From the NCBI RefSeq assembly GCF_006442975.2, contig NZ_CP083955.1:248001-312000 (forward strand): a DNA stretch of 64,000 bases. The letters are read 5' to 3'. The notes beneath the pieces are model-generated. The model worked only from the letters and a program-made list of their open reading frames with translations. It did no database searches and had not been told where the DNA came from. Of the stretch, positions 1 through 8,402 are shown one piece after another. The position numbers and the translations under genes were made by a program. The stretch's first letter is position 1; each line of letters begins with the position of its first letter. Origin of the DNA: Mesorhizobium sp. B2-1-1 (GTDB lineage: Bacteria > Pseudomonadota > Alphaproteobacteria > Rhizobiales > Rhizobiaceae).

Positions 1-132
1 CTGGCCATTCACCGGCGAGAAGTTCTCGAAATAGCGGCCAGAGCGGGGCTCGGCCCGTTTGCCACCGATGAAATTGCCATAGCGCTTGTCGAAGGGCGCC
101 TTGACCGAGCGTGAGAATTCAACCTTGTTCAT
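1..132 (-). CDS. Aldehyde dehydrogenase, N-terminal fragment (runs off the window)
   Basis: The first 44 codons read MNKVEFSRSVKAPFDKRYG, followed by a segment ending in FENFSPVNG. This is the typical N-terminus of NAD-dependent aldehyde dehydrogenases of the AldA/ExaC (acetaldehyde) type. The ATG is preceded by a strong GGGAGGA ribosome site. The catalytic part lies outside the window, so activity cannot be judged. The gene sits downstream of, and on the same strand as, a GAF/Fis regulator, a common pairing for acetoin or alcohol-derived aldehyde oxidation. Family assignment rests only on this short stretch. Confidence 0.75.
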   Translation of the reverse strand, partial: MNKVEFSRSVKAPFDKRYGNFIGGKRAEPRSGRYFENFSPVNGQ

Positions 133-238
133 GCGTCTTCCTCCCAAAGCTGACGTCGCGGGATGCGACGCTTCGAAAGACACTTGCGATTTTCGGCGGT
201 GCTTGTCACCGCGCCGGTCACGCTGGTCGGGTAGGATG

Positions 239-256
239 TGTCGCAGAATTGCGACA
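239..256. promoter_or_regulatory. Perfect 18-bp palindrome between regulator and aldehyde dehydrogenase
   Basis: TGTCGCAGAATTGCGACA is a 7-bp perfect inverted repeat (TGTCGCA/TGCGACA) with a 4-bp centre. It lies about 110 bp upstream of the aldehyde dehydrogenase start and just beyond the 3' end of the regulator gene. Position and symmetry fit an operator for the neighbouring Fis-type HTH protein; binding is inferred. Confidence 0.6.
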
Positions 257-274
257 GTTATGAGAGCTTGGGCG

Positions 275-1243
275 TCAGTGTGACCGGCGGACATCCAGAC
301 GGTTGAGCTTGCGGTGAAGCGTCGCCCGGCTGATCCCAAGCGCCTGAGCTGCGGCTGAGACGTTCCCGTCAGCGCGCGCGAGCGCACGCTGGAGGGCTCC
401 ACGCTCTGCCTCAGCGAGAACTTTAGGGCCGATCTCAGCCCAGCCGAGCAGATCGGCGGCAGGCATTGGTTTGTCGAAACACTGCTGTGTGATGCCAAGC
501 GCCAGGCGGGCCGAACGGGTCGCGCCGACCACGAGATCGTCCGCGTCAACGGCGATCAGCGCGCCAGAGCCTTTGTTGGTCACCGGCGCCAGCAGAATTC
601 GCGCCTTCGGGAATGCCATCTTGAAGTTCTCAATCTCGATCCGGTGCACCGCGTCGACCACAGCCATCGAGATGAGATTGACAAAGGCTTCGGTCAGATC
701 AGCCCGGCAGGACGACACGTCAAGCACGGCTACAAGATTCCCCTCATGATCGTGGATCGGAGCGGTGGTGCAACTGAGCAGCGTATTGCGCGTATGGAAA
801 TGCTGGTCGCGGTGAATTGTCAGCGGGCGTCGCTCAACCAGACAGGTGCCGATCCCGTTGGTGCCCTGCCTTTCCTCATTCCAGACGGAGCCAGTCCACA
901 AACCCCAGGAATAAAACGTCTCGTCGTCCACGAGCGCGCCGCGCCGTTCGACAGGCACGCCGTCGCGATCGGCGAGCAGGACACAGCATCCCACGCCGCC
1001 TACTGCGAGATAGAGACGGTCGAGACTCGCTTGGGCAGCGCAAATGAGAGGTTCGATTCGTTGCCGGGCCTGTCCCAGTTCGGCCTCCGTCAGATAATGT
1101 GGAGGCCTGCAATCGGCTGGTTCGAGTCGATGCAAATTGGAAGACCGTCGCCAGGAGGCAACCAGGGCGGATTTCGCCGCAGCGTCCGACGCAATCGCCG
1201 CCTGGATGCGGTCGGCATGATGACCGAATAGATCTTCTCCCAT
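275..1243 (-). CDS. GAF-domain transcriptional regulator with Fis-type HTH (AcoR-like, short form)
   Basis: This 322-residue protein has a central GAF-like sensor region containing EERQGTNGIGTCLVERRPL, as in AcoR-type regulators. A C-terminal Fis-family helix-turn-helix follows (around residues 282-316, ADGNVSAAAQALGISRATLH). Classical AcoR proteins are about 650 residues and carry a sigma54-interacting AAA+ domain between these parts. That domain is absent here, so the protein probably acts with ordinary sigma factors. The start has a GGGAGGA site. It lies upstream of the aldehyde dehydrogenase on the same strand and probably controls it in response to a small organic ligand. Confidence 0.8.
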   Translation of the reverse strand: MGEDLFGHHADRIQAAIASDAAAKSALVASWRRSSNLHRLEPADCRPPHYLTEAELGQARQRIEPLICAAQASLDRLYLAVGGVGCCVLLADRDGVPVERRGALVDDETFYSWGLWTGSVWNEERQGTNGIGTCLVERRPLTIHRDQHFHTRNTLLSCTTAPIHDHEGNLVAVLDVSSCRADLTEAFVNLISMAVVDAVHRIEIENFKMAFPKARILLAPVTNKGSGALIAVDADDLVVGATRSARLALGITQQCFDKPMPAADLLGWAEIGPKVLAEAERGALQRALARADGNVSAAAQALGISRATLHRKLNRLDVRRSH

Positions 1244-1290
1244 GCTTATCCTCCCAACTCTGATGTCTTTCCTCCCGGTCTGCGGTTCGA

Positions 1291-1885
1291 TCAGGTCATA
1301 GTCAATTCGTCCAAAGAAGCAGAAAGGCAGATCTCTCCCTCCTGCTGATCGTCGGCCAAATCATGGCTGACCCGATCGTAAGAGCGTACCAACAGAATGC
1401 CCGTACAGTATTGATCGGGAGCAAACCTGAGCACCAACTGGTCAGAAATGCTCGCCCGCCTTGGACGGTCCGATGCGGTGCCGGCTGCGATGAGACAGGC
1501 GGTCGACCAGCCGATGAGCAAGAACCCGTTAACGCATTCGAGTGCCGCCAGGACACGCCACGCAAGGGCAGGCACTATGTCGCCGTAGCCAACAGTCGAG
1601 AAGGTGATGGTGGAAAAAGTACAATGCAGTTTCAAAGTCGGCGAAGATGTTGAGCATCCGGTACAACCCCGCCCAAAGCCAGATCTTTGCCGTCATGACG
1701 GCAAAGAGACCCATCACCACGCGTCATCGCGACGATGCGGCTGCGGCGCCCGTGCATGCGAAAACGGGACACAAGGCACCCCCCACCGGGTGTGTGACCT
1801 CGATGAGGCCAAAGATATGAATCAGTACCGTCAGGCTGATCACGATGGTACCGATAAGGAGATTGAGAGCCACAGGCGAGTCTCT
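1291..1885 (-). pseudogene. Two-TM potassium-channel-like protein, frameshifted
   Basis: Pieces of one membrane protein appear in three frames. First comes ALNLLIGTIVISLTVLIHIF near 1870-1820, then MTAKIWLWAGLYRMLNIFAD near 1700, then STITFSTVGYGDIVPALAW with the TVGYGD selectivity filter near 1600. A last segment ends with LLIGWSTACLIAAGT. Together these match the Ion_trans_2 (PF07885) family of small two-transmembrane channels. At least two frameshifts break the reading frame, so no intact product is expected. Limits are approximate. Confidence 0.75.
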
Positions 1886-2045
1886 ACCATTCGAGCTCAC
1901 GACCAGACGTCGTGCGAGATCAAATCTGTAACGGGCATGCAGTGTCGTTGCCCCTCCCGAAGCCGCCCTGACTGATGCTCTGGAATTGCCGCCCCTTTGT
2001 CTCGGCCCAAGTGAGGTGAAGAGCGTTGAGGCGCCAAAACCAAAC

Positions 2046-2585
2046 TCAATGTTGAATTACCTCGGCCCAAAGCTTCTTGGCGAAGCCGCGCTCGTCGAGT
2101 GCCCAAGTATCACCCGTGACCACAGCTTTGCCGTCCTGGCATTTGTAGGAATAGACGGTATCGTGGCCGCTCGCCGCGGCCGGCACGAAGTCTTCATTCG
2201 GGTTCGCCTTGCAGAATTCGTCAGCGCCAGGATTGTCGCGTGAGGCGTTCATCTTGGTGCAGGGCAGATTGGCGCCCACGAAGCAGGCCAGCAGCTTGCC
2301 ATTCATGCAGCGATAGTGAACCTGGGTTTCGAGTTCCGGTTCCTCCGGCACGATCTTGGCATCTGGAAACAGCTTTTTGAACGCCCTGACCGTGCCGGCG
2401 TAAAGCGCGTGCGAATAGGGGAGGACCTCGTCGTCGTTCTTCACTTGGCGGCAGAGCTTGTAGAGATCCTTCGCCGGCGCCGCCATAGCGCTGCCGGTGG
2501 CGATGGCGAGCAACGCTAATGCCGACAGCGTAAAGAACCCCAGAGTTGAAAAACGCAAAAGAGATGTAAGGCGCAAAGCAGACAT
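2046..2585 (-). CDS. Exported Cys-containing protein of unknown function
   Basis: The 179-residue product starts with a hydrophobic signal sequence (about residues 15-35, ending near GSAMAA). The mature part is hydrophilic and has several cysteines (KLCRQV, YRCMNG, LACFVG, LPCTKM, EFCKAN, YKCQDG), which suggests disulfides in the periplasm. It starts 10 bases after the stop of the upstream membrane-protein gene, so the two form an operon. I do not recognise the family. The pair is transcribed away from an ArsR-type regulator that may control it. Confidence 0.7.
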   Translation of the reverse strand: MSALRLTSLLRFSTLGFFTLSALALLAIATGSAMAAPAKDLYKLCRQVKNDDEVLPYSHALYAGTVRAFKKLFPDAKIVPEEPELETQVHYRCMNGKLLACFVGANLPCTKMNASRDNPGADEFCKANPNEDFVPAAASGHDTVYSYKCQDGKAVVTGDTWALDERGFAKKLWAEVIQH

Positions 2586-2595
2586 TTTGATATCC

Positions 2596-3105
2596 TCAGG
2601 AGAACACGCAGGGTTTGGCGTCGGGGCCGCAGATCAGGCGCCTGGCGAACTGGATGACAGCGGCGCGCAGACGGATGGTCACCAGCCAGTAGCCGGCACC
2701 GTATCCAGCGGCCATCATCAGCGGTAGTGCCAGCGCGAAGGCACTAGCCGGACGGGGTGCTGTGGATGCGGGGCCGATATAGACCGCCATCGTGACGAAG
2801 GCGCCGACGACATAGAGCCAGATCGATCGGGACCCGACCAGCCGGCGCACGATCTCAATGCCGACGGCGAAGACCAACATCAGATACGTGATGCCCAAAG
2901 TGTCGAGCAGGGCATCCGTCAGGAAGGACTGGTGGCCGATCCAGGTGTTCGCCACAAACCCAGCACCTAATGAGAAGAGACGCATCAGCCCGGCGACAGG
3001 AAAGCCGACCGCGTAAGGCACCGTGAGCATGGCCAGGTAGAAGAAGGCGATCGTGGCGACTATGTCAAAGGCGATCTTGAGCAAGGTTTTCAGGGCCGGG
3101 CGCAT
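2596..3105 (-). CDS. Integral membrane protein of unknown function
   Basis: This 169-residue protein has about four to five hydrophobic segments, for example IAFDIVATIAFFYLAMLTV, ITYLMLVFAVGIEIV and YVVGAFVTMAVYIG, and a charged C-terminal end. The ATG follows GGATGGCGAG. It is the first gene of a two-gene operon with the exported protein at 2046-2585. It diverges from the ArsR gene across a 161-bp region that holds an inverted repeat. The function is not recognised. Confidence 0.7.
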   Translation of the reverse strand: MRPALKTLLKIAFDIVATIAFFYLAMLTVPYAVGFPVAGLMRLFSLGAGFVANTWIGHQSFLTDALLDTLGITYLMLVFAVGIEIVRRLVGSRSIWLYVVGAFVTMAVYIGPASTAPRPASAFALALPLMMAAGYGAGYWLVTIRLRAAVIQFARRLICGPDAKPCVFS

Positions 3106-3188
3106 CTCGCCATCCTTCTTTGCCGTCCGCCATCGGCGGTCAGCCTTGTCTCCCGCCCCTGTAGCCCCGATCGAATTCGTTTCGTCAT

Positions 3189-3238
3189 TTAGGTAATCAG
3201 CTTATCGTCAATGCGTCAACAATTAATTGATTGCCTAA
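3189..3238. promoter_or_regulatory. Inverted repeat in the divergent promoter region of the ArsR gene
   Basis: TTAGGTAATCA (3189-3199) and TGATTGCCTAA (3228-3238) are inverted copies with one mismatch. They lie in the AT-rich stretch between the membrane-protein operon and the ArsR gene. Such a 10-of-11 dyad is a reasonable operator for the ArsR protein encoded just downstream. Confidence 0.55.
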
Positions 3239-3266
3239 TCGACTTGCTGTCGTGTAGCATTGTCGT

Positions 3267-3731
3267 ATGTCCATCCAACTCATCTTTGAGGCGCTGTCCT
3301 CGCCGGTACGCCGCAAGATCCTTGCCTATGTTGCGCATCACGAACTAAGCGCGGGTGACATCGCCGGGCGCTTCGACATGTCGAAGCCGTCGATCTCGCA
3401 GCATTTGCAATTGCTTGAGCATGCCGGCCTGGTGTTGAGCGAAAAGCGCGGCAAGTTCGTCTATTACCGCCAGGCGCCTAACACGCTGGCCTCGACGTTA
3501 ACCGGCTTTGTGCAGGAGATCTGCCCGGTAGGCCGGCCGATCCGCCGCGAGAGCAAGGCACTGGCCAGGAAGGCAAAGGCGCCCGGCGCCAAGGATCAGC
3601 AAGTCGCCAAAATCCCGGTGGCAAAGGCCTCAGCCGCGAAGAGCTTGGCTGCAAAGGCCAAGGCGACGGCATCCGCGCCGCCGAAACGCGCAAGGCCCAG
3701 AACCAACAAGGTCAAGGAAAGGACTGCCTGA
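3267..3731 (+). CDS. ArsR/SdpR-family winged-helix regulator with histone-like Ala/Lys tail
   Basis: Residues 1-90 are a typical ArsR-type winged helix (FEALSSPVRRKILAYVAHHE, FDMSKPSISQHLQLLEHAGL, EKRGKFVYYR). The metal-binding CxC of arsenic sensors is missing, so this is more like the SdpR/autorepressor group. From about residue 95 the protein continues as an Ala/Lys/Pro-rich tail (repeats such as AAKSLAAKAKATASA) resembling eukaryotic H1 or bacterial AlgR3-like tails, which should bind DNA nonspecifically. It probably represses itself and the divergent membrane/exported operon. Confidence 0.8.
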   Translation: MSIQLIFEALSSPVRRKILAYVAHHELSAGDIAGRFDMSKPSISQHLQLLEHAGLVLSEKRGKFVYYRQAPNTLASTLTGFVQEICPVGRPIRRESKALARKAKAPGAKDQQVAKIPVAKASAAKSLAAKAKATASAPPKRARPRTNKVKERTA

Positions 3732-3799
3732 TTGCCGCTGTCAATCCTGAATAGGGCCGGCGCGGCTGTGAATGGGCGGGCAGCAGAAAGGAGAGAACC

Positions 3800-4243
3800 A
3801 TGCTTATGACCAGATCGGTCATGCTGAAAAGGCAATCCAGCTCGGACAGCCATCGCCGCGCCGGGGCTAAGCGTTCGCTCGCGGTCCTTGTCGCACTGGC
3901 GTCGTTCCTGCCGGCAGCCGTCCAAGCCAAGATGCCGAACGACTTCCTCGGCAAATGGTCGACCGATCCGCTGCGCTGCGAGCAGGAGAACGGGGAAGTC
4001 GATGTGCTGGAGGTTCTGCCGTCGGGATTGACCTTTTATGAGGTCGGCTGCGAATTCGGCGAACCGCACGTTGACGGAAAAACGCTGCGCGTTGCCGCCC
4101 AATGCTACAAGGGCGGCAGCCCGATGAGCGCAGGCACGGTCGAGCTCTCGCGTTCGGAGCCCAACAGGATAAGCCTGTCCCTGCACGGCTTTTCCTGGTC
4201 GTCCGATGATCCGGAAACATTCCAGCGCTGCCGCGCGCGATGA
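3800..4243 (+). CDS. Small exported protein of unknown function
   Basis: The 147-residue product has a basic N-terminus followed by a hydrophobic segment (SLAVLVALASFLPAAVQA), consistent with export and cleavage after VQA. The mature part has four cysteines (DPLRCEQ, EVGCEFG, AAQCYKG, FQRCRAR) and ends KWSTDP...FQRCRAR, like small periplasmic beta-rich proteins found in rhizobia. An AAGGAGAG ribosome site precedes the ATG. It follows the ArsR gene by 68 bp on the same strand and may share its transcript. The function is unknown. Confidence 0.65.
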   Translation: MLMTRSVMLKRQSSSDSHRRAGAKRSLAVLVALASFLPAAVQAKMPNDFLGKWSTDPLRCEQENGEVDVLEVLPSGLTFYEVGCEFGEPHVDGKTLRVAAQCYKGGSPMSAGTVELSRSEPNRISLSLHGFSWSSDDPETFQRCRAR

Positions 4244-4559
4244 GCCGGATGAAATTGCGCTTCGCCTGACCGCCCTTGCCCGGAGAACTGTGGAGAAGTA
4301 ATCTCCAAGCCCAGATCCTCATCACAGAGGCGATCAAGGCGAGCGCATCGTCCGTCGCCGGCTTCAAGGAAAGCCAGCGAGGTTTCGGAACATCAAGGCA
4401 CCGCGGCGAAGGATGATTTGAAGATCCGGCCGCGACATGTCCGCAATGGCACTCGGCCGCACTCTCAAGCTCTTCGGCGAGAGATTCTCGGGTCATGGCA
4501 CCGTTTGGCCGTACTGAAGACGACAGGGCCAGCGACATCTTTCTGAGTCCTACAAACGG

Positions 4560-4850
4560 CTGGTGCCGAATACAGTCGCCTTGTGCTCGTCCATCATCCA
4601 ATCGACTGGCTCTTTGACGGAGGCGCTGTGAACGATGCTTTGACCTCTCGTGCAATCCTGCACCTCTTCGGCCACAAGCACAGACACCGTGCCGTGATGG
4701 AGGCAGTATATCCGCCTTGGAGCGGGCGCGGTGAAGCCTTCGCGGCACGACCAGCCGTACGATCCTGGCTACAACCTCATCCGTCTCGAATGCGGCGTTT
4801 CGGCTGTCTTATCGGCGAGCACTTCCATGGTTGCGCCGGGTCGTTTCTGA
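4560..4850 (+). pseudogene. Calcineurin-like metallophosphoesterase fragment, frameshifted
   Basis: The + strand encodes LVLVHHPIDWLFDGGAVNDA, then LHLFGHKHRHRAVMEA with the GHKH metal-binding motif of calcineurin-like phosphoesterases. After a frameshift near 4708 it continues in another frame with IRLGAGAVKPSRHDQPYDPG and NLIRLECGVSA. The N-terminal metal-binding motifs are not visible, so this is a broken 3' fragment. About 315 bp upstream (4244-4559) I see no recognisable gene. Confidence 0.6.
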
Positions 4851-4904
4851 AGAGCCAAGCTCGACAAAGATTGCACGCTCAAAACAAAAAGATCCGGGGC
4901 TTAG

Positions 4905-5735
4905 CTAGGCGCGTCCATAAAGCCGCTGGTTGAGATAAAGCAGCAGGCTACTGGAGACGCCCGCAATGACGACGAGCAGGAAAGTGAGCGCCATGATGAG
5001 GTCTATGTTGTGCAAGCCGATTGCGTTCATCAGGAGGAAACCGAGGCCGCGCTGTGAGGCGAACATCTCGCCGAGCAGCGTCCCGATCAGCGTCAGCGAA
5101 AAGCCAATCCGGATGCCGGCGAAGATCTCCGGCATGGCGGCCGGCAGGACGATGCGCGCGATCATGTCGGCAGGGTTCAGGCGCATGACGTGCCCGGTCT
5201 TGACGTAAACGCGCTTGACGTTTCGCACTGCATTGATCGTGAAGAGTGCGATAGGAATGACGCCGTGGATCGTGCCGAATGCGACCTTCGCCGACATGCC
5301 AAGCCCAAAGGCGAGCAGCAGGATCGGGTAGAGCGTGATCTTGGGGATCGAATAGACTGCGACGAGCATGGGCTCGAGAACCTCGGCGATGGCGCCGTTC
5401 AGGCCAAGCGTGAAACCGATCGCGAGGCCGATGACGACCGCCAACAGGAGCGCGAGGCCGAAGGCCTGGGCGGTCTCGGTAAGATGAACCCAGAACTGCC
5501 CGGTTGTGACGAGATGGGCCGTGAAGCCGAGCGTCTCGAGCGGCGAGCGCAGCGCGACCTCTCCCACGATCCAATAGAGGATCTGCCAGAAGACGAGCAG
5601 CGCGACAACGAGGGTGACGCCGTTGCGCAGGCCGTCGGGAATATGGAAGTCCTGTGCGGCTGACCGGGTCTCGGTCGACGCAACCGTATCGACCTTGCCG
5701 GAGACGACCGCGTTGAGAGGCAGTTTGCTGCTCAT
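4905..5735 (-). CDS. ABC transporter permease, NitT/TauT type
   Basis: This inner-membrane permease (276 residues) has six or so hydrophobic segments and the EAA-type cytoplasmic loop (MRLNPADMIARIVLPAAMPE then GIRIGFSLTLIGTLLGEM). The loop docks on the ATPase in SsuC/TauC-like transporters. The start at 5735 was chosen over a longer frame because it overlaps the upstream permease stop by ATGA. It is the last gene of the seven-gene operon and pairs with the second permease to form the channel. Confidence 0.88.
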   Translation of the reverse strand: MSSKLPLNAVVSGKVDTVASTETRSAAQDFHIPDGLRNGVTLVVALLVFWQILYWIVGEVALRSPLETLGFTAHLVTTGQFWVHLTETAQAFGLALLLAVVIGLAIGFTLGLNGAIAEVLEPMLVAVYSIPKITLYPILLLAFGLGMSAKVAFGTIHGVIPIALFTINAVRNVKRVYVKTGHVMRLNPADMIARIVLPAAMPEIFAGIRIGFSLTLIGTLLGEMFASQRGLGFLLMNAIGLHNIDLIMALTFLLVVIAGVSSSLLLYLNQRLYGRA

Positions 5736-6484
5736 CGAAGCCCCCGCCGGTTCATGAGCTTCTTCTCCCAGCGGGCGAGAAGCGCGTTGATGGTGATCGA
5801 AACGATCAGGATCAGCAGAATGAGCGGATACATGATCGCATTGTCGAAGTTGTTGTAGGCGAAGCTGATCTCGTAGCCCATCCCCCCCGTCGACATGATG
5901 AATTCGGCGCCGATGATGCCGATCAGCGAATAGGCGACGGCGAGTTTGGCCCCCGTGAGGATATAAGGTGCTGCACAAGGCAGGGTGATGCGCCACGCGG
6001 TCTCGACCGCAGACATATGGCCCATCTTGGCGGTCTTGAGGAACACCCGCGGCACCCGGTCCAGGCCATTCAACGTATTCACGATGACAGCGACGACGCC
6101 CAGCATGGTTCCGATGAAGATCTGCGGTGCGTCACCAAGCCCGAAGAGGATAATCAGGAGCGGGTAGAAAGCAAAGACCGGGATCGCATAGTAGGTCGCG
6201 AAGACCAGGTCGAGTGTGTCGCGCACACGCTCGAACTGATGGATGACGATAGCACTCGCGACCCCGGTGACAACGGCAATGACGAAGGCGATTGCGGCGT
6301 TGCCCAACGTCTTGGCAATCGCGGCATTGAGCGCGCCCGAGGCCAACATCTTGACGAGATCGATGACGATGCGGTGCGGCGGCTGCATCGTGAGGTGGGG
6401 GATGACCCCAACAAAGCACAAGACTTCGAGCAGGCCGACGAAGCCGACGACGATACCGATCCGCCAGAATGTGGCGCTCTTCAT
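5732..6484 (-). CDS. ABC transporter permease, NitT/TauT type
   Basis: The 250-residue membrane protein is rich in hydrophobic helices (VVGFVGLLEVLCFVGVI, VFAFYPLLIILFGLG). It has the permease EAA-like segment (KMGHMSAVETAWRITLPCAA). It overlaps the ATPase gene upstream and the other permease gene downstream by four bases each, which indicates translational coupling. With its partner it should form the transmembrane part of the importer for the operon's unknown substrate. Confidence 0.88.
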   Translation of the reverse strand: MKSATFWRIGIVVGFVGLLEVLCFVGVIPHLTMQPPHRIVIDLVKMLASGALNAAIAKTLGNAAIAFVIAVVTGVASAIVIHQFERVRDTLDLVFATYYAIPVFAFYPLLIILFGLGDAPQIFIGTMLGVVAVIVNTLNGLDRVPRVFLKTAKMGHMSAVETAWRITLPCAAPYILTGAKLAVAYSLIGIIGAEFIMSTGGMGYEISFAYNNFDNAIMYPLILLILIVSITINALLARWEKKLMNRRGLR

Positions 6485-7299
6485 GCCGCCCCCTCCATCT
6501 TGCCGATCGCCTTGAGCGATTCCTCGCGCAGCGAACGCCAGAGCCGGGCTGTAATTGTCCCGAAGCGCTCCTCCTGCACGATGCGGCTGTCGCGATCCTT
6601 CGGCCAGTCCGTTTTAACGATATCGATGAGCCGTCCGGGTCGGGCCGACATCACCCCGATGCGATCGGCAAGCATGGCGGCTTCATCGAGCGCATGGGTG
6701 ATGAGGAAGACCGTCGCGCCGGTCTTGCGCCAGAGGTTCAGCACCTCATCGCCCATCAGGAGGCGGGTTTGCTGGTCGAGCGCGCCGAACGGTTCGTCAA
6801 GCAGAATGAGCCGCGGCTCCGTCACTAGCGTCCGGGCGATGCATACGCGTTGGCGCATACCTCCAGACAACTGGGCAGGATAGCTCTTGGCAAAGAATGT
6901 GAGCCCCATCATCGCGAGCGCCCGCGCGATCCGTTCTTCGCGCTCCTGATGCGAAATCTTCATGCGCCGCAGCCCGAAGGCAATATTGTCGGCGACCGTA
7001 AGCCAGGGGAAGGAGGCATCTTCCTGGAAGACGACGCCGACGCCATCCGGTATCTGGCCGGCGATCGGCCGGCCTTCGAAGGTGACTTCGCCGCGGGTCG
7101 CGGTCGAAAGTCCCGCGACGAGTTCCAGTAGGGTAGATTTGCCGCAGCCGGACGGCCCCACCACGGCGAAGAATTCGCCCTGCTTCAACTCAAGATCGAT
7201 CGCGCCGAGTGCGTGAACGGTGTCACCCGGCCGTCCCGGCCGGGTGAACACCTTGTCTACGCCGCGCAGCGCGACCTGTGCGCTTTGCGAAATGGTCAT
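6481..7299 (-). CDS. ABC transporter ATP-binding protein, NitT/TauT type
   Basis: The 272-residue ATPase has Walker A GPSGCGKST (residues 48-56), Q-loop FQEDASFPWLTV, signature LSGGMRQR, Walker B LILLDEPFG and the H-loop LITHALDEA. The start at 7299 (MTISQSAQ) overlaps the binding-protein stop by ATGA and was preferred to a longer upstream frame. It powers import by the two permeases downstream. The sequence is of the SsuB/TauB subclass, which handles nitrate, taurine, sulfonates and various organic acids or precursors, so the substrate cannot be read from it alone. Confidence 0.92.
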   Translation of the reverse strand: MTISQSAQVALRGVDKVFTRPGRPGDTVHALGAIDLELKQGEFFAVVGPSGCGKSTLLELVAGLSTATRGEVTFEGRPIAGQIPDGVGVVFQEDASFPWLTVADNIAFGLRRMKISHQEREERIARALAMMGLTFFAKSYPAQLSGGMRQRVCIARTLVTEPRLILLDEPFGALDQQTRLLMGDEVLNLWRKTGATVFLITHALDEAAMLADRIGVMSARPGRLIDIVKTDWPKDRDSRIVQEERFGTITARLWRSLREESLKAIGKMEGAA

Positions 7300-8288
7300 T
7301 TCAATTCCTTGATATCGTCTGGCAGGAACTGGGTATCGATTATTGCCTTGAGGTCGACGTCGCCGCTCAGGGCGCCGATCATCTTCTGCACCTCGACGGA
7401 CTTCTCTAGCCCGTCCAGGTGGATCTGCCCCGTGCCCCAATATTCGATGCCGTTGGTACGGCTGTCCACGAGGTTCTTGACCGCGCTGCGCGCTACTTCT
7501 GGCTCGAGATTATACACCTTGGCGATGATGTCGCCTGCCTCATCGGGATTCTGCGCCATGAACTCCACCGCGCGACGGCGGGCGCGGATCACCGCCTTGA
7601 TGAAATCGCCCTTTTTCTCGGCCGCCGAGCCAGCAGCGGCACCGAGCACATTGGCGATGGGCGGCAGCAGATCGGAGGCCTTGGCGATAGGCCGATACTT
7701 GTCCTTGAACTTCGACCACAGCGGTTCTGGAATGGGCGCGACGTCGACAAGCCCGGTGTCCAGCGCCGCAACGCCTTCGCCGAAACCGCCAGTCTTCACG
7801 AGCTCGGCGTCTTCAGTCTTGAGGCCGCCAGCCTGCAAGACCAGCGCTGCCAAGCCTTGGCTGGTGGAGCGAGGGTTGGTAAAAGCGATCTTCTTGCCCT
7901 TCAGGTCCTTGACCGATTGGATCGGCGAATCCGGCTTCACTGCCCAGATGAATTCTGCAACTGTCAGCACGTTGTCGCTGATGATCTTGATATCGGCGCC
8001 CTGCTGGATCGCCGCGATGATGGCATTCGGATTGACTTCCGCATATGGCGCGTCGCCAGCGAGCATATTGCGCAGCGTCGTGCCGCCGCCGGCCGAGGAA
8101 AGGATGCCTGTAACGTCGGCGCCCTCTTCCTTGAAGAAGCCCTTCTCCATGGCCACGGCAAAAGGCATTCCGTTTGCCGAGACGCCGTAGTTGCTCACAA
8201 CGATCTGTTCGGCTTGCGCCGTGCCCGCCAGCGCCAGGCTGGCCGCAGCGAGAACCGCTAGACGCGAGAATGCATTCGATACTTTCAT
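7296..8288 (-). CDS. Periplasmic substrate-binding protein, NMT1/SsuA-like
   Basis: This 330-residue protein begins with a signal peptide (MKVSNAFSRLAVLAAASLAL, cleavage near TAQA). The NMT1/SsuA fold follows (GVSANGMPFAVAMEKGFFKE, SSAGGGTTLRNMLAGD). The start at 8288 has a perfect GGGAGGA site; a longer frame lacks support. It captures the substrate for the ABC importer encoded immediately downstream. The stop overlaps the ATPase start. It lies 114 bp downstream of the catabolic genes, probably in the same transcript. Confidence 0.9.
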   Translation of the reverse strand: MKVSNAFSRLAVLAAASLALAGTAQAEQIVVSNYGVSANGMPFAVAMEKGFFKEEGADVTGILSSAGGGTTLRNMLAGDAPYAEVNPNAIIAAIQQGADIKIISDNVLTVAEFIWAVKPDSPIQSVKDLKGKKIAFTNPRSTSQGLAALVLQAGGLKTEDAELVKTGGFGEGVAALDTGLVDVAPIPEPLWSKFKDKYRPIAKASDLLPPIANVLGAAAGSAAEKKGDFIKAVIRARRRAVEFMAQNPDEAGDIIAKVYNLEPEVARSAVKNLVDSRTNGIEYWGTGQIHLDGLEKSVEVQKMIGALSGDVDLKAIIDTQFLPDDIKELK

Positions 8289-8402
8289 AAGTTCCTCCCT
8301 TTTCAATTCTCCGGGCGTCGCTAAGCCCGTGACTCTCTTTGCCATGCCAAGGCCACTGCTTGCGCGGCATTCATACCCTCGGAAAGGCGACTCCAGTACG
8401 TC

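Noticed and set aside
3867..4748. 293-codon minus-strand frame opposite the small exported gene and phosphoesterase relic
   Set aside because: It is Arg/Ser/Pro-rich with no motif and lies antisense to genes with signal-peptide or family evidence.
4905..5996. Longer start (5996) for the last permease
   Set aside because: The extra N-terminus is out-of-frame translation of the upstream permease; the ATGA-coupled start at 5735 fits the family.
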